From assembly GCF_016653405.1 (NCBI RefSeq), contig NZ_NHSN01000024.1:1-39566 (forward strand): a DNA stretch of 39,566 nt. The letters are read 5' to 3'. Shown here one piece after another: positions 23,559 through 30,986 of the stretch; within the stretch, counting starts at the first letter, position 1, and each line of letters opens with the position of its first letter. The translations under genes and the position numbers were made by a program. Source of the DNA: Halorhodospira halophila (lineage in GTDB: Bacteria; Pseudomonadota; Gammaproteobacteria; Nitrococcales; Halorhodospiraceae). The notes beneath the pieces were generated by a model. The model was not told the DNA's origin, searched no databases, and saw only the letters and a program-made list of their open reading frames with translations.

Positions 23559-24368
23559 TTAGGCCATTACCGTAGGTCTCTGTGCCGGAGCACCTGCAAT
23601 CCGGCGGCTGAAGCGCCCGCCACCGGCAAGCAGCAGCAACCCCAGGCCGAAGAGCGCCGCGGTGCCGGGTACCGGTATGCCGTTGGGGTCGATTTCGCGC
23701 TGAAGCTTTAACAGAATGGCATCTTCGAAGTCCTCGAAGGTATCGGCAGTCAAAACGAAGCTGCTGTCACCGCCGATGACGTTGTTTGCGAAGTAATCGG
23801 TGAGGCTGATGCTGGTGGCCTCCTCAATAGCTATGCCATTGATGGTCATTCCTGCGGCTACGGCGTCGTCTCGCGCATCTGCGGGGTCGCCGGAAGTGTT
23901 GTCGGTGCCATCGCCGGAGATATCAATGATCTGTCGCGTGCCTGCGAAGTCATTGTTTTGGATGGAGTCAACTGACCAGTCGATGGCTTGTGAGATGCCG
24001 GTCAAGCCACTGAAGGCCCTGGTTGTCGCGTCGATGGCGTCGGCAAAGGCATTGGCTGCCGCTGCTGAGCTAATTTGTGTCCAGCCGACTTGCTGCGACT
24101 GCTCGGTCGCTCCTGACCACTCCATGTAGGTCGTGGCGATAGAGCCGATAACGCCACTGCCGATGGCGCTGTGGACCAGCGGATTGCGGAACGCCTCAAT
24201 ATAGCCGGTCTTTTGTGCTTGATAGCGGGGGTCGTTGACGCTACCGGAGACATCCACCGCTAGCACCAACTCCAGGTCAACAGGAATAGGATCGGCAGCG
24301 GCATGCATGGGTACCCCTACAGCCACTGCCAGCAGTGATGCGGATAGTGCGGATCGAATCTTGTTCAT
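23559..24368 (-). CDS. DUF1194 (vWA-like) secreted protein with PEP-CTERM-type sorting tail
   Basis: The 269-residue protein starts at ATG 24366-24368 with GGGGTG before it. A Sec signal peptide ends near AHAAAD. The body starts with LVLAVDVSGSVND, a MIDAS-like DxSxS (39-43), and has a second acidic loop ISGDGTDN, both typical of DUF1194/von Willebrand A folds that bind a metal and partner proteins. The C-terminus has VPGTAAL (from 233), a hydrophobic span GLGLLLLAGGG and an Arg cluster RFSRR, the three-part layout of PEP-CTERM signals recognised by exosortase, but with VPGT instead of VPEP. About ten residues follow the Arg cluster, longer than usual. GC is near 52% in places. A sigma-54 promoter lies upstream. 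Confidence 0.82.
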   Translation of the reverse strand: MNKIRSALSASLLAVAVGVPMHAAADPIPVDLELVLAVDVSGSVNDPRYQAQKTGYIEAFRNPLVHSAIGSGVIGSIATTYMEWSGATEQSQQVGWTQISSAAAANAFADAIDATTRAFSGLTGISQAIDWSVDSIQNNDFAGTRQIIDISGDGTDNTSGDPADARDDAVAAGMTINGIAIEEATSISLTDYFANNVIGGDSSFVLTADTFEDFEDAILLKLQREIDPNGIPVPGTAALFGLGLLLLAGGGRFSRRIAGAPAQRPTVMA

Positions 24369-24483
24369 GATGACACCCCATAATGTGATTGGCGTGACCC
24401 TTGGCTGCCATTGCGAGACCTGCCGACGCTGGTTGCCCGATTGCGCTTGGAAGCGTCGTGACGGCGTCGGCACCGCACTACCC

Positions 24484-24499
24484 GCAAGCCTCGTGCCAA
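24484..24499 (-). promoter_or_regulatory. sigma-54 (RpoN) promoter of the DUF1194 gene
   Basis: On the minus strand the site reads TTGGCACGAGGCTTGC, matching TTGGCACG-N4-TTGC at every fixed position. The -24 GG and -12 GC are exactly 10 nt apart. Transcription would start near 24472, leaving a leader of about 104 nt. In exosortase-carrying bacteria the PrsK-PrsR two-component system activates sigma-54 promoters of PEP-CTERM genes, which fits the gene that follows. Confidence 0.8.
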
Positions 24500-24521
24500 A
24501 TTTTTTTCTTTTTTTATTTCA
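24498..24521 (-). promoter_or_regulatory. A-tract abutting the sigma-54 promoter
   Basis: Runs of seven T on the plus strand (A-runs on the minus strand) touch the upstream edge of the -24 element. In a GC-rich genome this is striking. It probably bends DNA and helps bring an upstream activator to the sigma-54 polymerase. Confidence 0.5.
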
Positions 24522-24534
24522 AAGCGTTGTCGAT

Positions 24535-24610
24535 TTCCATGTTGGGACAAATGGAATCGGTGTAAGAATCATTGACACATTTGCCTAAGCGAACCCGTCT
24601 GGATGGACGG
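24535..24610. promoter_or_regulatory. two dyads upstream of the sigma-54 promoter, candidate activator sites
   Basis: TTCCAT-N10-ATGGAA (24535-24556) is centred about 74 nt upstream of the predicted start, and CCGTC-N6-GACGG (24595-24610) about 130 nt upstream. Both distances suit binding sites for a bacterial enhancer-binding protein such as PrsR. The two dyads do not share sequence, so they may bind different proteins. Confidence 0.4.
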
Positions 24611-24710
24611 TTGGTGGTCGCTGCAGCCTGGGCGGAGTCGTCTAGGCCGCCTGGGGTCTTACCAGTGGTAGGGTGCTACGCATCAATGACGGCAGGGATG
24701 GGAGATGAGC

Positions 24711-27107
24711 ATGGCTGCACCCGAGCCCCTTTCACTGGAGCACCTCTACCGGGTCTGTGACCCGGAGCAGCTCGGTTTCCGCACCACCGAGGAGCTCTCG
24801 GCCATGGACCGCCCGCCCGGGCAGGAACGGGCCCTGGAGGCGATGGATCTGGGCGCGAGCATGCGCGCCTCGGGCTTCAATCTGTTCGTGATGGGGCCGG
24901 AGGGCGACGGCAAGCTGGAGATGGTCCATCGGCTGCTGGCCGAGCGTGCCGCGCGCGAGGCGACGCCCTCGGACTGGTGCTACCTGAACAACTTCGAGGA
25001 GCCCACGCGGCCGCGGCTGCTGCGCCTGCCGCCGGGCCAGGGGGCGCGCTGGCGCCACGATCTGGAGCAGCTGATCGAGGAGCTGCGCAGCACCATCCCG
25101 GCCACCTTCGAAAGCGACGAGTACCAGAACCGGCTGCAGGAGCTGCAGCAGCAGCTCAACCGCCGCCAGCGCGAGGCCTTCGAGGCGATCCAGAAGGAGG
25201 CGGAGCAGTACGACGTCACGCTGCTGCAGACCCCCTCGGGATTCAGCTTCGCCCCGGTCAAGGAGGGCGAGGTGATCGAGCCGGAGCAGTTCCAGCAGCT
25301 GCCCGAGGAGGAGCGCCGGCGCTATCAGGAGGCCATCGAGTTCCTGCAGGAGCGGCTGCAGGCGGTGGTCAAGCAGATCCCCAAGTGGCGCAAGGAGATC
25401 CAGGAGCAGGTCCGCAAGCTCAATGAGGAGATGACCCTGCTCGCGGTCGGCCAGCGCATCCAGGAGCTGCGCCAGCGCTACGGCGAGCTGCCGTTGGCCG
25501 CCGCCCACTTGGACGCCGTCCGCAACGACATCATCGAGCACGTGGACGCCTTCCGCTCCGGCGAGCAAGACCACGTGGAGTACATCCTGGGCCGCTACCG
25601 GGCCAACCTGCTGCTCGCCCACGACCCGGCCGACGGCGCGCCGGTGGTCTACGAGGACATGCCCACCCACCAACGGCTGGTGGGCCGCACGGAGCATCAC
25701 GTGCACCAGGGGGCGCTGCTCACGGACTTCAACCTGATCCGCCCCGGCTCGCTGCACCAGGCCAACGGCGGCTATCTGATCGTCGATGCCCACCGCATCC
25801 TCACCCAGCCGCTGGCCTGGCCATCGCTCAAACGGACGCTCTCCGCCGGCGAGGTGCGCATCGAGTCCTTGGAGCAGGTCCACGGCTTCTGGACCACGGT
25901 CACCCTGGAGCCGGAACCGATGCCGCTGCGCACCAAGGTGGTGCTGCTCGGCGACCGGATGGTCTACTACCTGCTCTCGGCCTACGACCCGGACTTCCCG
26001 GAGCTGTTCAAGGTCGAGGCCGACCTGGAGGACGACCTGCCCCGGGACGCCGAGACCCAGCAGCTCTACGCCCGTATGCTCGCCACCCTGGTCCGCCAGC
26101 GCCGTCTACGCCACCTGGACCGCTTCGCCGCGGCCCGGGTGATCGAGCACGGCAGCCGCATGGCCGATGACAGCGAGCGGCTGGCCGCCGGCGGGCGGGC
26201 CATCACCGATCTGCTGCAGGAGGCGGATCACTACGCCACCGGCGACGGCGCCGAGATTATCGGCCAAGACCACATCGAGCGCGCCCTCGCCGCCCAGGAG
26301 CGTCGCGCCGGGCGCATCCGCGATCGCAGCCAGGAGACCATCGAGCGCGGCACGCTGGTGATCCACACCGAGGGGCACCACACCGCCTCGGTCAACGGGC
26401 TCTCGGTCCTGCAGCTGGGCGATTTCGGCTTCGGCCGGCCGACGCGGATCACCGCCACCGCCCGCCCCGGGCGCGGGCAGCTGGTGGACATCGAGCGCGA
26501 GGCGAAGCTCGGCGGCAAGATCCACTCCAAGGGGGTGATGATCCTCTCGCGCTTTCTCGCCAGCCGCTTCGCCCCGGAGGGCGACCTGTCGCTCTCAGCG
26601 AGCCTCGCCTTCGAACAGTCCTACGGCGGCATCGACGGCGACAGCGCCTCGGTGGCCGAGCTCTGCGCGCTCTTCTCGGCCATCGGCCGCGTCCCGCTGG
26701 ATCACGGCATCGCCGTCACCGGCTCGGTGAACCAACTCGGCGAGGTGCAGGCCGTCGGCGGGGTGAACGAGAAGATCGAGGGCTTCTTCGAGGTCTGCCG
26801 GCGGCGCGGGCTGACCGGCCGGCAGGGGGTGGCGCTGCCGGCGAGCAACGTGGTGCACCTGATGCTGCGCCAGGAGGTGCGCGACGCAGTGGCCGCCGGG
26901 CAGTTCCACATCTACCCGCTGAGCCATGTGGATGAGGCGTTGGAGCTGCTCACCGGCCGGCCCGCCGGCGTTTGGGATGATGCCGGTGCGTACCCGCAGG
27001 GGTCGGTGAACCGCGCCGTGGCCGACCGCCTGGAGGCATTCGCCCGGAGCCAGCGCCGGCGCGGCGGGGGCGATGCGGACGAGGCCGCGGAGGATGACGA
27101 TGACTGA
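24711..27107 (+). CDS. Lon-like AAA protease (AAA_32/LonB-type)
   Basis: The 798-residue protein has a C-terminal Lon protease domain with the catalytic dyad Ser645 (GDSASVAEL) and Lys688 (NEKIEGFFE), 43 residues apart as in Lon. An N-terminal AAA-type region contains GPEGDGK (62-68), where Leu69 replaces the Ser/Thr of Walker A, and ANGGYLIVDA in the Walker B position. A long Gln/Glu-rich coiled coil (about 140-260) is inserted, as in the AAA_32 group of Lon-like proteases. No canonical Lon N-domain is present. ATG 24711 is preferred because GGGAG stands 6 nt before it; ATG 24705 is an alternative. An acidic tail (EAAEDDDD) ends the protein, and the last 8 nt overlap the stress-protein gene. 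Confidence 0.88.
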   Translation: MAAPEPLSLEHLYRVCDPEQLGFRTTEELSAMDRPPGQERALEAMDLGASMRASGFNLFVMGPEGDGKLEMVHRLLAERAAREATPSDWCYLNNFEEPTRPRLLRLPPGQGARWRHDLEQLIEELRSTIPATFESDEYQNRLQELQQQLNRRQREAFEAIQKEAEQYDVTLLQTPSGFSFAPVKEGEVIEPEQFQQLPEEERRRYQEAIEFLQERLQAVVKQIPKWRKEIQEQVRKLNEEMTLLAVGQRIQELRQRYGELPLAAAHLDAVRNDIIEHVDAFRSGEQDHVEYILGRYRANLLLAHDPADGAPVVYEDMPTHQRLVGRTEHHVHQGALLTDFNLIRPGSLHQANGGYLIVDAHRILTQPLAWPSLKRTLSAGEVRIESLEQVHGFWTTVTLEPEPMPLRTKVVLLGDRMVYYLLSAYDPDFPELFKVEADLEDDLPRDAETQQLYARMLATLVRQRRLRHLDRFAAARVIEHGSRMADDSERLAAGGRAITDLLQEADHYATGDGAEIIGQDHIERALAAQERRAGRIRDRSQETIERGTLVIHTEGHHTASVNGLSVLQLGDFGFGRPTRITATARPGRGQLVDIEREAKLGGKIHSKGVMILSRFLASRFAPEGDLSLSASLAFEQSYGGIDGDSASVAELCALFSAIGRVPLDHGIAVTGSVNQLGEVQAVGGVNEKIEGFFEVCRRRGLTGRQGVALPASNVVHLMLRQEVRDAVAAGQFHIYPLSHVDEALELLTGRPAGVWDDAGAYPQGSVNRAVADRLEAFARSQRRRGGGDADEAAEDDDD

Positions 27108-27945
27108 GCGCATGCCGGAGCAGGGGTCACCGCGCCGGGTAGTCGTCCTGCTGGATGCTTCGCGGGCCAGTCTGGAGGCGCTGGAGGCGGCCGCCGAGCT
27201 GGCCGCCCAGCTCGGCGCCGAGCTGCTGGCGATCTTCGTCGAGGAGGAGGCGCTGCTGCGCTGTGCCGGGTACCCCTGGGCCCGCGAGATGGGTCTCTCC
27301 GGGGCCGTCCGCCCCCTGGAGACCGGCATCGAAGAGCAGCGCATGCGCACCCGTGCCGAGGCGATCCGCAAGGCGCTGGCGCAGACTGGCCGGCACCGGG
27401 GCGTGCACTACCGCCTGGAGGTCTGCCGGGGCGGGGTCGTCCGCGAGACCCTGAGCCTGGTTAACCGCGATGATCTGCTGGTCCTGGGCAAGGTGGGCTA
27501 CGCCCGTGCCCGCGGGCTGCGCATCGGCTCCACGGCCCGCGCCATCGTCTTCGGCACACCGGGGCCGGTGATGGTCTTCGAGCGGCCATTGCAGCCCCGC
27601 ACGGGGCACGGCGTGGCCGTGGTCGTCGAATCCGGCGAGCCGGGCGTCCGGACGCTGACCCGTGCCGCCGCCCTGCTCGGCGAGGGTGAGATCCTGGCCC
27701 GGTTCATCCCCGACCACGCGGCTCCCCTACCCGACGGCGACGACCCGGCCCGCGCCTGGGCGGCCCGGCACTGCCCCAACGCCCAGTGGCTAACGCCCGC
27801 CGGATCGCCGACCGCCCTGGCCCGGCACCTGAGCCGTGCCCCCGTGGACAAGCTGATCATCAGCCGCCGCAGCGCCCTGCTAGCCGAACACGACACCCGC
27901 TCGCTGATCGAGGCCGTGCAGCTCCCGGTGCTGGTGGTGCCCTAG
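27100..27945 (+). CDS. tandem universal stress protein (UspA family)
   Basis: The 281-residue protein has a clear first Usp domain: RRVVVLLDASRASLEALEAA at the N-terminus and LLVLGKVGYARARG...GSTARAI, an ATP-loop-like G-x2-G-x9-GST pattern. The second half (from about 170) is a degenerate Usp-like domain ending LIEAVQLPVLVVP. The ATG at 27100 has GGAGG 6 nt before it and overlaps the Lon-like gene by 8 nt, so the two are translated together. An upstream ATG in frame at 27073 has no such site. Usp proteins are cytoplasmic stress factors. The pairing with a protease suggests a shared stress role. Its stop shares a CTAG with the convergent gene. Confidence 0.85.
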   Translation: MTERMPEQGSPRRVVVLLDASRASLEALEAAAELAAQLGAELLAIFVEEEALLRCAGYPWAREMGLSGAVRPLETGIEEQRMRTRAEAIRKALAQTGRHRGVHYRLEVCRGGVVRETLSLVNRDDLLVLGKVGYARARGLRIGSTARAIVFGTPGPVMVFERPLQPRTGHGVAVVVESGEPGVRTLTRAAALLGEGEILARFIPDHAAPLPDGDDPARAWAARHCPNAQWLTPAGSPTALARHLSRAPVDKLIISRRSALLAEHDTRSLIEAVQLPVLVVP

Positions 27946-28730
27946 TCGTCGCCGCGGGGCTGCGGCGGCGACGCTGCCCGGGTGGCGGCCTGGTACTCGT
28001 ACTCGATCTCCGCCAGGCGGCGCTCGAACTCGGCCCGGAAGCCCGCCTCCACGCCCTCGATCTCCTGCTGCTTGGCGCGCCGAAAGCCGGCGATCAGGTC
28101 GCTGTCCACGGCGCGCGAGCCCGGCCGTGCCGCCGGGAAGATCAACACCCCGGTGAGCGCGTAGGCATCCAGCCAGGCCAGCTGGCGCAGGGCCTCCGGG
28201 ACCAGCGCCGGATCGGCCTCGGCGGCGGTGCCGCGGTGGAGCCAAAGCACGCGACCGGCGCCGCGGCCCTCGAACGCGAAGCGCCGGCGGCCCGCTTCCC
28301 GATCGCCGCGGGCCTCCCGGGACCAGCGCGCGGCGCTGCCCTCGGCAAGGACCTCGTCCACCTGGCGGACCAGACCCTGCGCCTCGTCCAGGGCCGCGGC
28401 GTACGCCTCCAGGTCGCGGTGGGCCACCGCCACGCAGGCGCCGGCATAGCCCACCCGACGGCTGGCATCCAGGCGGCGGACCAGTGTACCGATCAGATCC
28501 AGGCGACCACCGCGCTCGGGGTCGGCGCCGTCCTGGTAACGCACCACGCGGCGGAAGACCAATTGCTCCCCGGCGGCCGGCAGGGCGTGGTCGTCGCCAC
28601 CGCGGCCGCGGAACTCCACCGCCTGGGGGAACCCGGACAGCCCGGCCAGGGCGCCGCTGCCATGGACGGTGAGTCCGCGCACGGTGGCGAAGGCGCAGCG
28701 GCCGAGGATCGTCGGCGCCGCTTCGCTCAT
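27942..28730 (-). CDS. uncharacterised soluble protein, third gene of the GTPase trio
   Basis: The 262-residue protein starts at ATG 28728-28730, which overlaps the GTPase-like gene by 4 nt (ATGA). No family is recognised. The N-terminal part has short strand-like segments (ATVRGLTVHGSGALAGLSGF, LVFRRVVRYQDG). The middle is helical (about 95-140). The C-terminus from about 215 is a charged coiled coil (RRAKQQEIEGVEAGFRAEF) with a Pro/Arg tail. There is no signal peptide or membrane segment, so it is probably cytoplasmic. As the last gene of the trio it may be an effector or adaptor of the GTPase. Its stop shares a CTAG with the convergent usp gene. Confidence 0.7.
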   Translation of the reverse strand: MSEAAPTILGRCAFATVRGLTVHGSGALAGLSGFPQAVEFRGRGGDDHALPAAGEQLVFRRVVRYQDGADPERGGRLDLIGTLVRRLDASRRVGYAGACVAVAHRDLEAYAAALDEAQGLVRQVDEVLAEGSAARWSREARGDREAGRRRFAFEGRGAGRVLWLHRGTAAEADPALVPEALRQLAWLDAYALTGVLIFPAARPGSRAVDSDLIAGFRRAKQQEIEGVEAGFRAEFERRLAEIEYEYQAATRAASPPQPRGDD

Positions 28731-29782
28731 AGGCGCAGCCACTCCAGGATGCGCTGCCACCAGGTCGGGCCCATCCGCCCGCCGCCGAACTGGCCGTAGA
28801 TCCAGGCGAAGATGTCGCGGATGTCGTCGTAGTCCGGCTCCTGCAGCCGCGGCCCGTGCTCGCCGTCGGTCACCGTGCCCAGGTGCAGCGCCATGAGCTG
28901 CACCCGATCCTGGTCCGTCCAGCCGTCGAGGATGCGGTAGGTGCGCGGCGCAAAGCGCTGCACGAAGGCCTCGCAGGCGTCGGCGCTGAGCTCCTCGTAA
29001 CGGCGGTAGTGCTCATCGCGCTCCTGCAGCCGGCGCAGGGCCTGCTCCGGCTTGGAGACCAGTACCGCCAGCGAGGTGCGCCCGCGCAGGGCCGGGAAGT
29101 GCAGATCGAGGAAGGCGAGCAGGTTCTGGAAGAGGATGTCGTTCTCCTCGCCGTGCTCCGGGTCGACCACCAACACCAGGATCAGCCGCAGCTGCTCGTT
29201 GGCGAAGTAGCGGCTGAGGGTCTCGATCATGGCCGGGTCACGCACCCGGTCGGCCACCACCTGGGTCATGAGCTCACCGGAGGCCTCGAGGAAGCTCAGA
29301 TCCACCGGTTCGCCAGTACCCTGCAGCGGCCGGACCCGGAAGCTCAGCTCGCGGATGTCGCCCTCGTCCACCGGGTTTGCCGGGGGGAAGCGTCCCTGGC
29401 CCCAAATGCGCATCCACTCGTTGAAGATGGCCATCGGCTCCCAGCCCTGGACGCTCTGCTCCGGGGCGATGAGCGGCTGGGCCTCGAAGGGGCCGATGTG
29501 GGTGACGTAGTAGGCCAGGAAGGACTGGAAGGTGGTCTTGCCGGAACCCGGGAAGCCGAAGGAGATCAGGTAATTGCCCTGGCGCTGGTCGATGTTGTCG
29601 TCGATCAGCGCGCCACGCTGCACCGGCTCCACGTCGGCGGCCAGGCGCTCCTCCGGCGAGGGCCACGGGGTGGGGGCCGAGGACGGTTCCTGCTCGCCGC
29701 CCTCCTCGGCCGACGGCTCTTGCTCCGGGCGGCGCTCGTAGTAGCGCCGCAGCTGCCAGCGTGACTCCTTGGGTTCGACCAC
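28727..29782 (-). CDS. P-loop GTPase-like protein
   Basis: The 351-residue protein starts at GTG 29780-29782, with GGAGGGGG before it. After an acidic, Pro/Glu-rich disordered N-terminus (1-60) comes a P-loop GFPGSGKT (76-83). A G3-like DLSFLEASGE (161-170) and a G4-like VSKPE (242-246) in place of NKxD suggest a GTPase of the 'double-GTPase' or related TRAFAC type. Residues 190-300 carry an alternating strand-helix pattern. The C-terminus ends in an amphipathic WWQRILEWLRL. No membrane span is present, so it would work at the cytoplasmic face, perhaps on the coiled-coil membrane protein encoded 20 nt upstream. Family assignment is tentative because the nucleotide motifs are atypical. Confidence 0.7.
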   Translation of the reverse strand: MVEPKESRWQLRRYYERRPEQEPSAEEGGEQEPSSAPTPWPSPEERLAADVEPVQRGALIDDNIDQRQGNYLISFGFPGSGKTTFQSFLAYYVTHIGPFEAQPLIAPEQSVQGWEPMAIFNEWMRIWGQGRFPPANPVDEGDIRELSFRVRPLQGTGEPVDLSFLEASGELMTQVVADRVRDPAMIETLSRYFANEQLRLILVLVVDPEHGEENDILFQNLLAFLDLHFPALRGRTSLAVLVSKPEQALRRLQERDEHYRRYEELSADACEAFVQRFAPRTYRILDGWTDQDRVQLMALHLGTVTDGEHGPRLQEPDYDDIRDIFAWIYGQFGGGRMGPTWWQRILEWLRL

Positions 29783-29802
29783 GGTTTCCCCCTCCTTGCC
29801 CG

Positions 29803-30879
29803 CTAGCGCGTCGCCACCCGATTACGCCCCCGACCGGTGGAACCGCCACCGCGCGCACCGGCTGACGCGGGCGCGAAGATCAGCCAGGCGAAGAGCACCG
29901 GGGCCACGTCGACGAACACCCCGAGGATCACCGAGACCGCCGTCACCCCGGGGTTGGGGCGATCGATGAAGCCGTCGCGCACACTGATCGGGATCTCGCC
30001 GAGCTTATCCAGCTCCGAACGGATGACGCGGTGCTGCACCTGATCCGCCTCGGGCAGAAGCACGTTGGCGCGGCGCTGCACCTCGCGGGAGTGGGTGCGC
30101 AGGGTGGCAATGATCTCGAAGTCTCGGCGCTCCAGCAGGGCTCGCTCCCGCCGCTCGAGCTCCTCGGCCAGTGCGCGGTACGGGTCGTCGTAGCGCTCGA
30201 GCAGGCCGTCGATCTGCCCGATCAGCTCCCGGGTCCGGTGGTACGCCTCGGGCACGACGCCGTTCTCGAAGTCGCTGATGACCGCCTCGCGGAAGTGCTC
30301 GTACCAGCGCTCGTTGGCCTCGGCGCCGGCATCCGGCGAGGGCACGGCGAGCTCTGTCGGCGCGCCGCCGAGCTGATCGTGGATCTGCTCGATGTGCTCG
30401 CGGCAGCGCGCCCCGCAGCCGGGGCGCAGCGGATCGTTGATCTGGGTGTCCAGGTTGTCCAGCGAGCGGGCCAGCTCGCGACGCTGCTCGGCCACCTGTT
30501 CGATGATCGGAGCGTCGGCCAGTGCGCTGCGCGTGGCGGTCAGGTCGTCGCGGAAGACCGAGAACTGGTCGCTGACCACGCGCTCGGCCATGTCCCGCTC
30601 CATGAAGTTGGTGTAGAGGAAGTTGTAGTTACTCGCGCCGCTGAAGAAGGCGATGATGACAAAGAAGGCCAGCGGCTTGAGCGGGCTGCGCCCCTCGAGC
30701 CGGAAGCGGCGCAGCAACATGTCGGTGCCGAAGAGGAAGATCCCGAGCAGAGCGGCAAAGAAGATCGCCAGCTCCTGCAAGTGGCTGTAGTAGCCGTAGT
30801 ACGAGAGGTAGACACTGATCCCCACGCAGATGGCCGTGGCCACCACGTACATCAGGGTATAGAGACTGCGGCCCGACAT
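29803..30879 (-). CDS. membrane protein with periplasmic coiled coil, first gene of the GTPase trio
   Basis: The 358-residue protein starts at ATG 30877-30879; AGGT is 7 nt before it, and a GTG two codons upstream is the alternative. Three N-terminal membrane spans (about 8-30, 36-55, 70-92) precede a soluble region of about 200 residues rich in Glu/Arg/Leu with coiled-coil character. This region contains a Cys pair in PGCGARC. A fourth span (around ISVILGVFVDVAPVLFAWLIF) lies near the C-terminus, followed by a Gly/Arg-rich cytoplasmic tail. I do not recognise the family. The layout suggests a sensor or tether spanning the inner membrane, with the GTPase-like protein as partner. Confidence 0.7.
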   Translation of the reverse strand: MSGRSLYTLMYVVATAICVGISVYLSYYGYYSHLQELAIFFAALLGIFLFGTDMLLRRFRLEGRSPLKPLAFFVIIAFFSGASNYNFLYTNFMERDMAERVVSDQFSVFRDDLTATRSALADAPIIEQVAEQRRELARSLDNLDTQINDPLRPGCGARCREHIEQIHDQLGGAPTELAVPSPDAGAEANERWYEHFREAVISDFENGVVPEAYHRTRELIGQIDGLLERYDDPYRALAEELERRERALLERRDFEIIATLRTHSREVQRRANVLLPEADQVQHRVIRSELDKLGEIPISVRDGFIDRPNPGVTAVSVILGVFVDVAPVLFAWLIFAPASAGARGGGSTGRGRNRVATR

Positions 30880-30986
30880 CGACACGACCTGCGCTGCGCT
30901 CCCCCGGGAGCCTGGGCAACGCCCGGTAGTGTCCTACGGACCGGGGGACGAGCGCTAGTACCCGCGTCATCCCGGCGCGGGGCCGC

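Larger units (their letters stand above)
24369..24704. other. 336-bp divergent region between DUF1194 and Lon-like genes
   Basis: No gene is seen. It holds the sigma-54 promoter, a strong A/T tract (24498-24521) and two dyads, listed separately. No clear sigma-70 promoter for the plus-strand Lon-like gene was found, although TTGACA occurs at 24572-24577 without a good -10 at the right distance. Confidence 0.7.

Noticed and set aside
24572-24600. TTGACA as promoter of the Lon-like gene
   Set aside because: No acceptable -10 hexamer 16-18 nt downstream.
20379-24704. Attachment-site repeat of the tRNA-Leu 3' end bounding the low-GC patch
   Set aside because: No second copy of GGTTCGAGTCC or the acceptor end was found by eye near the distal boundary, so integration by a tRNA-targeting integrase is only suspected.
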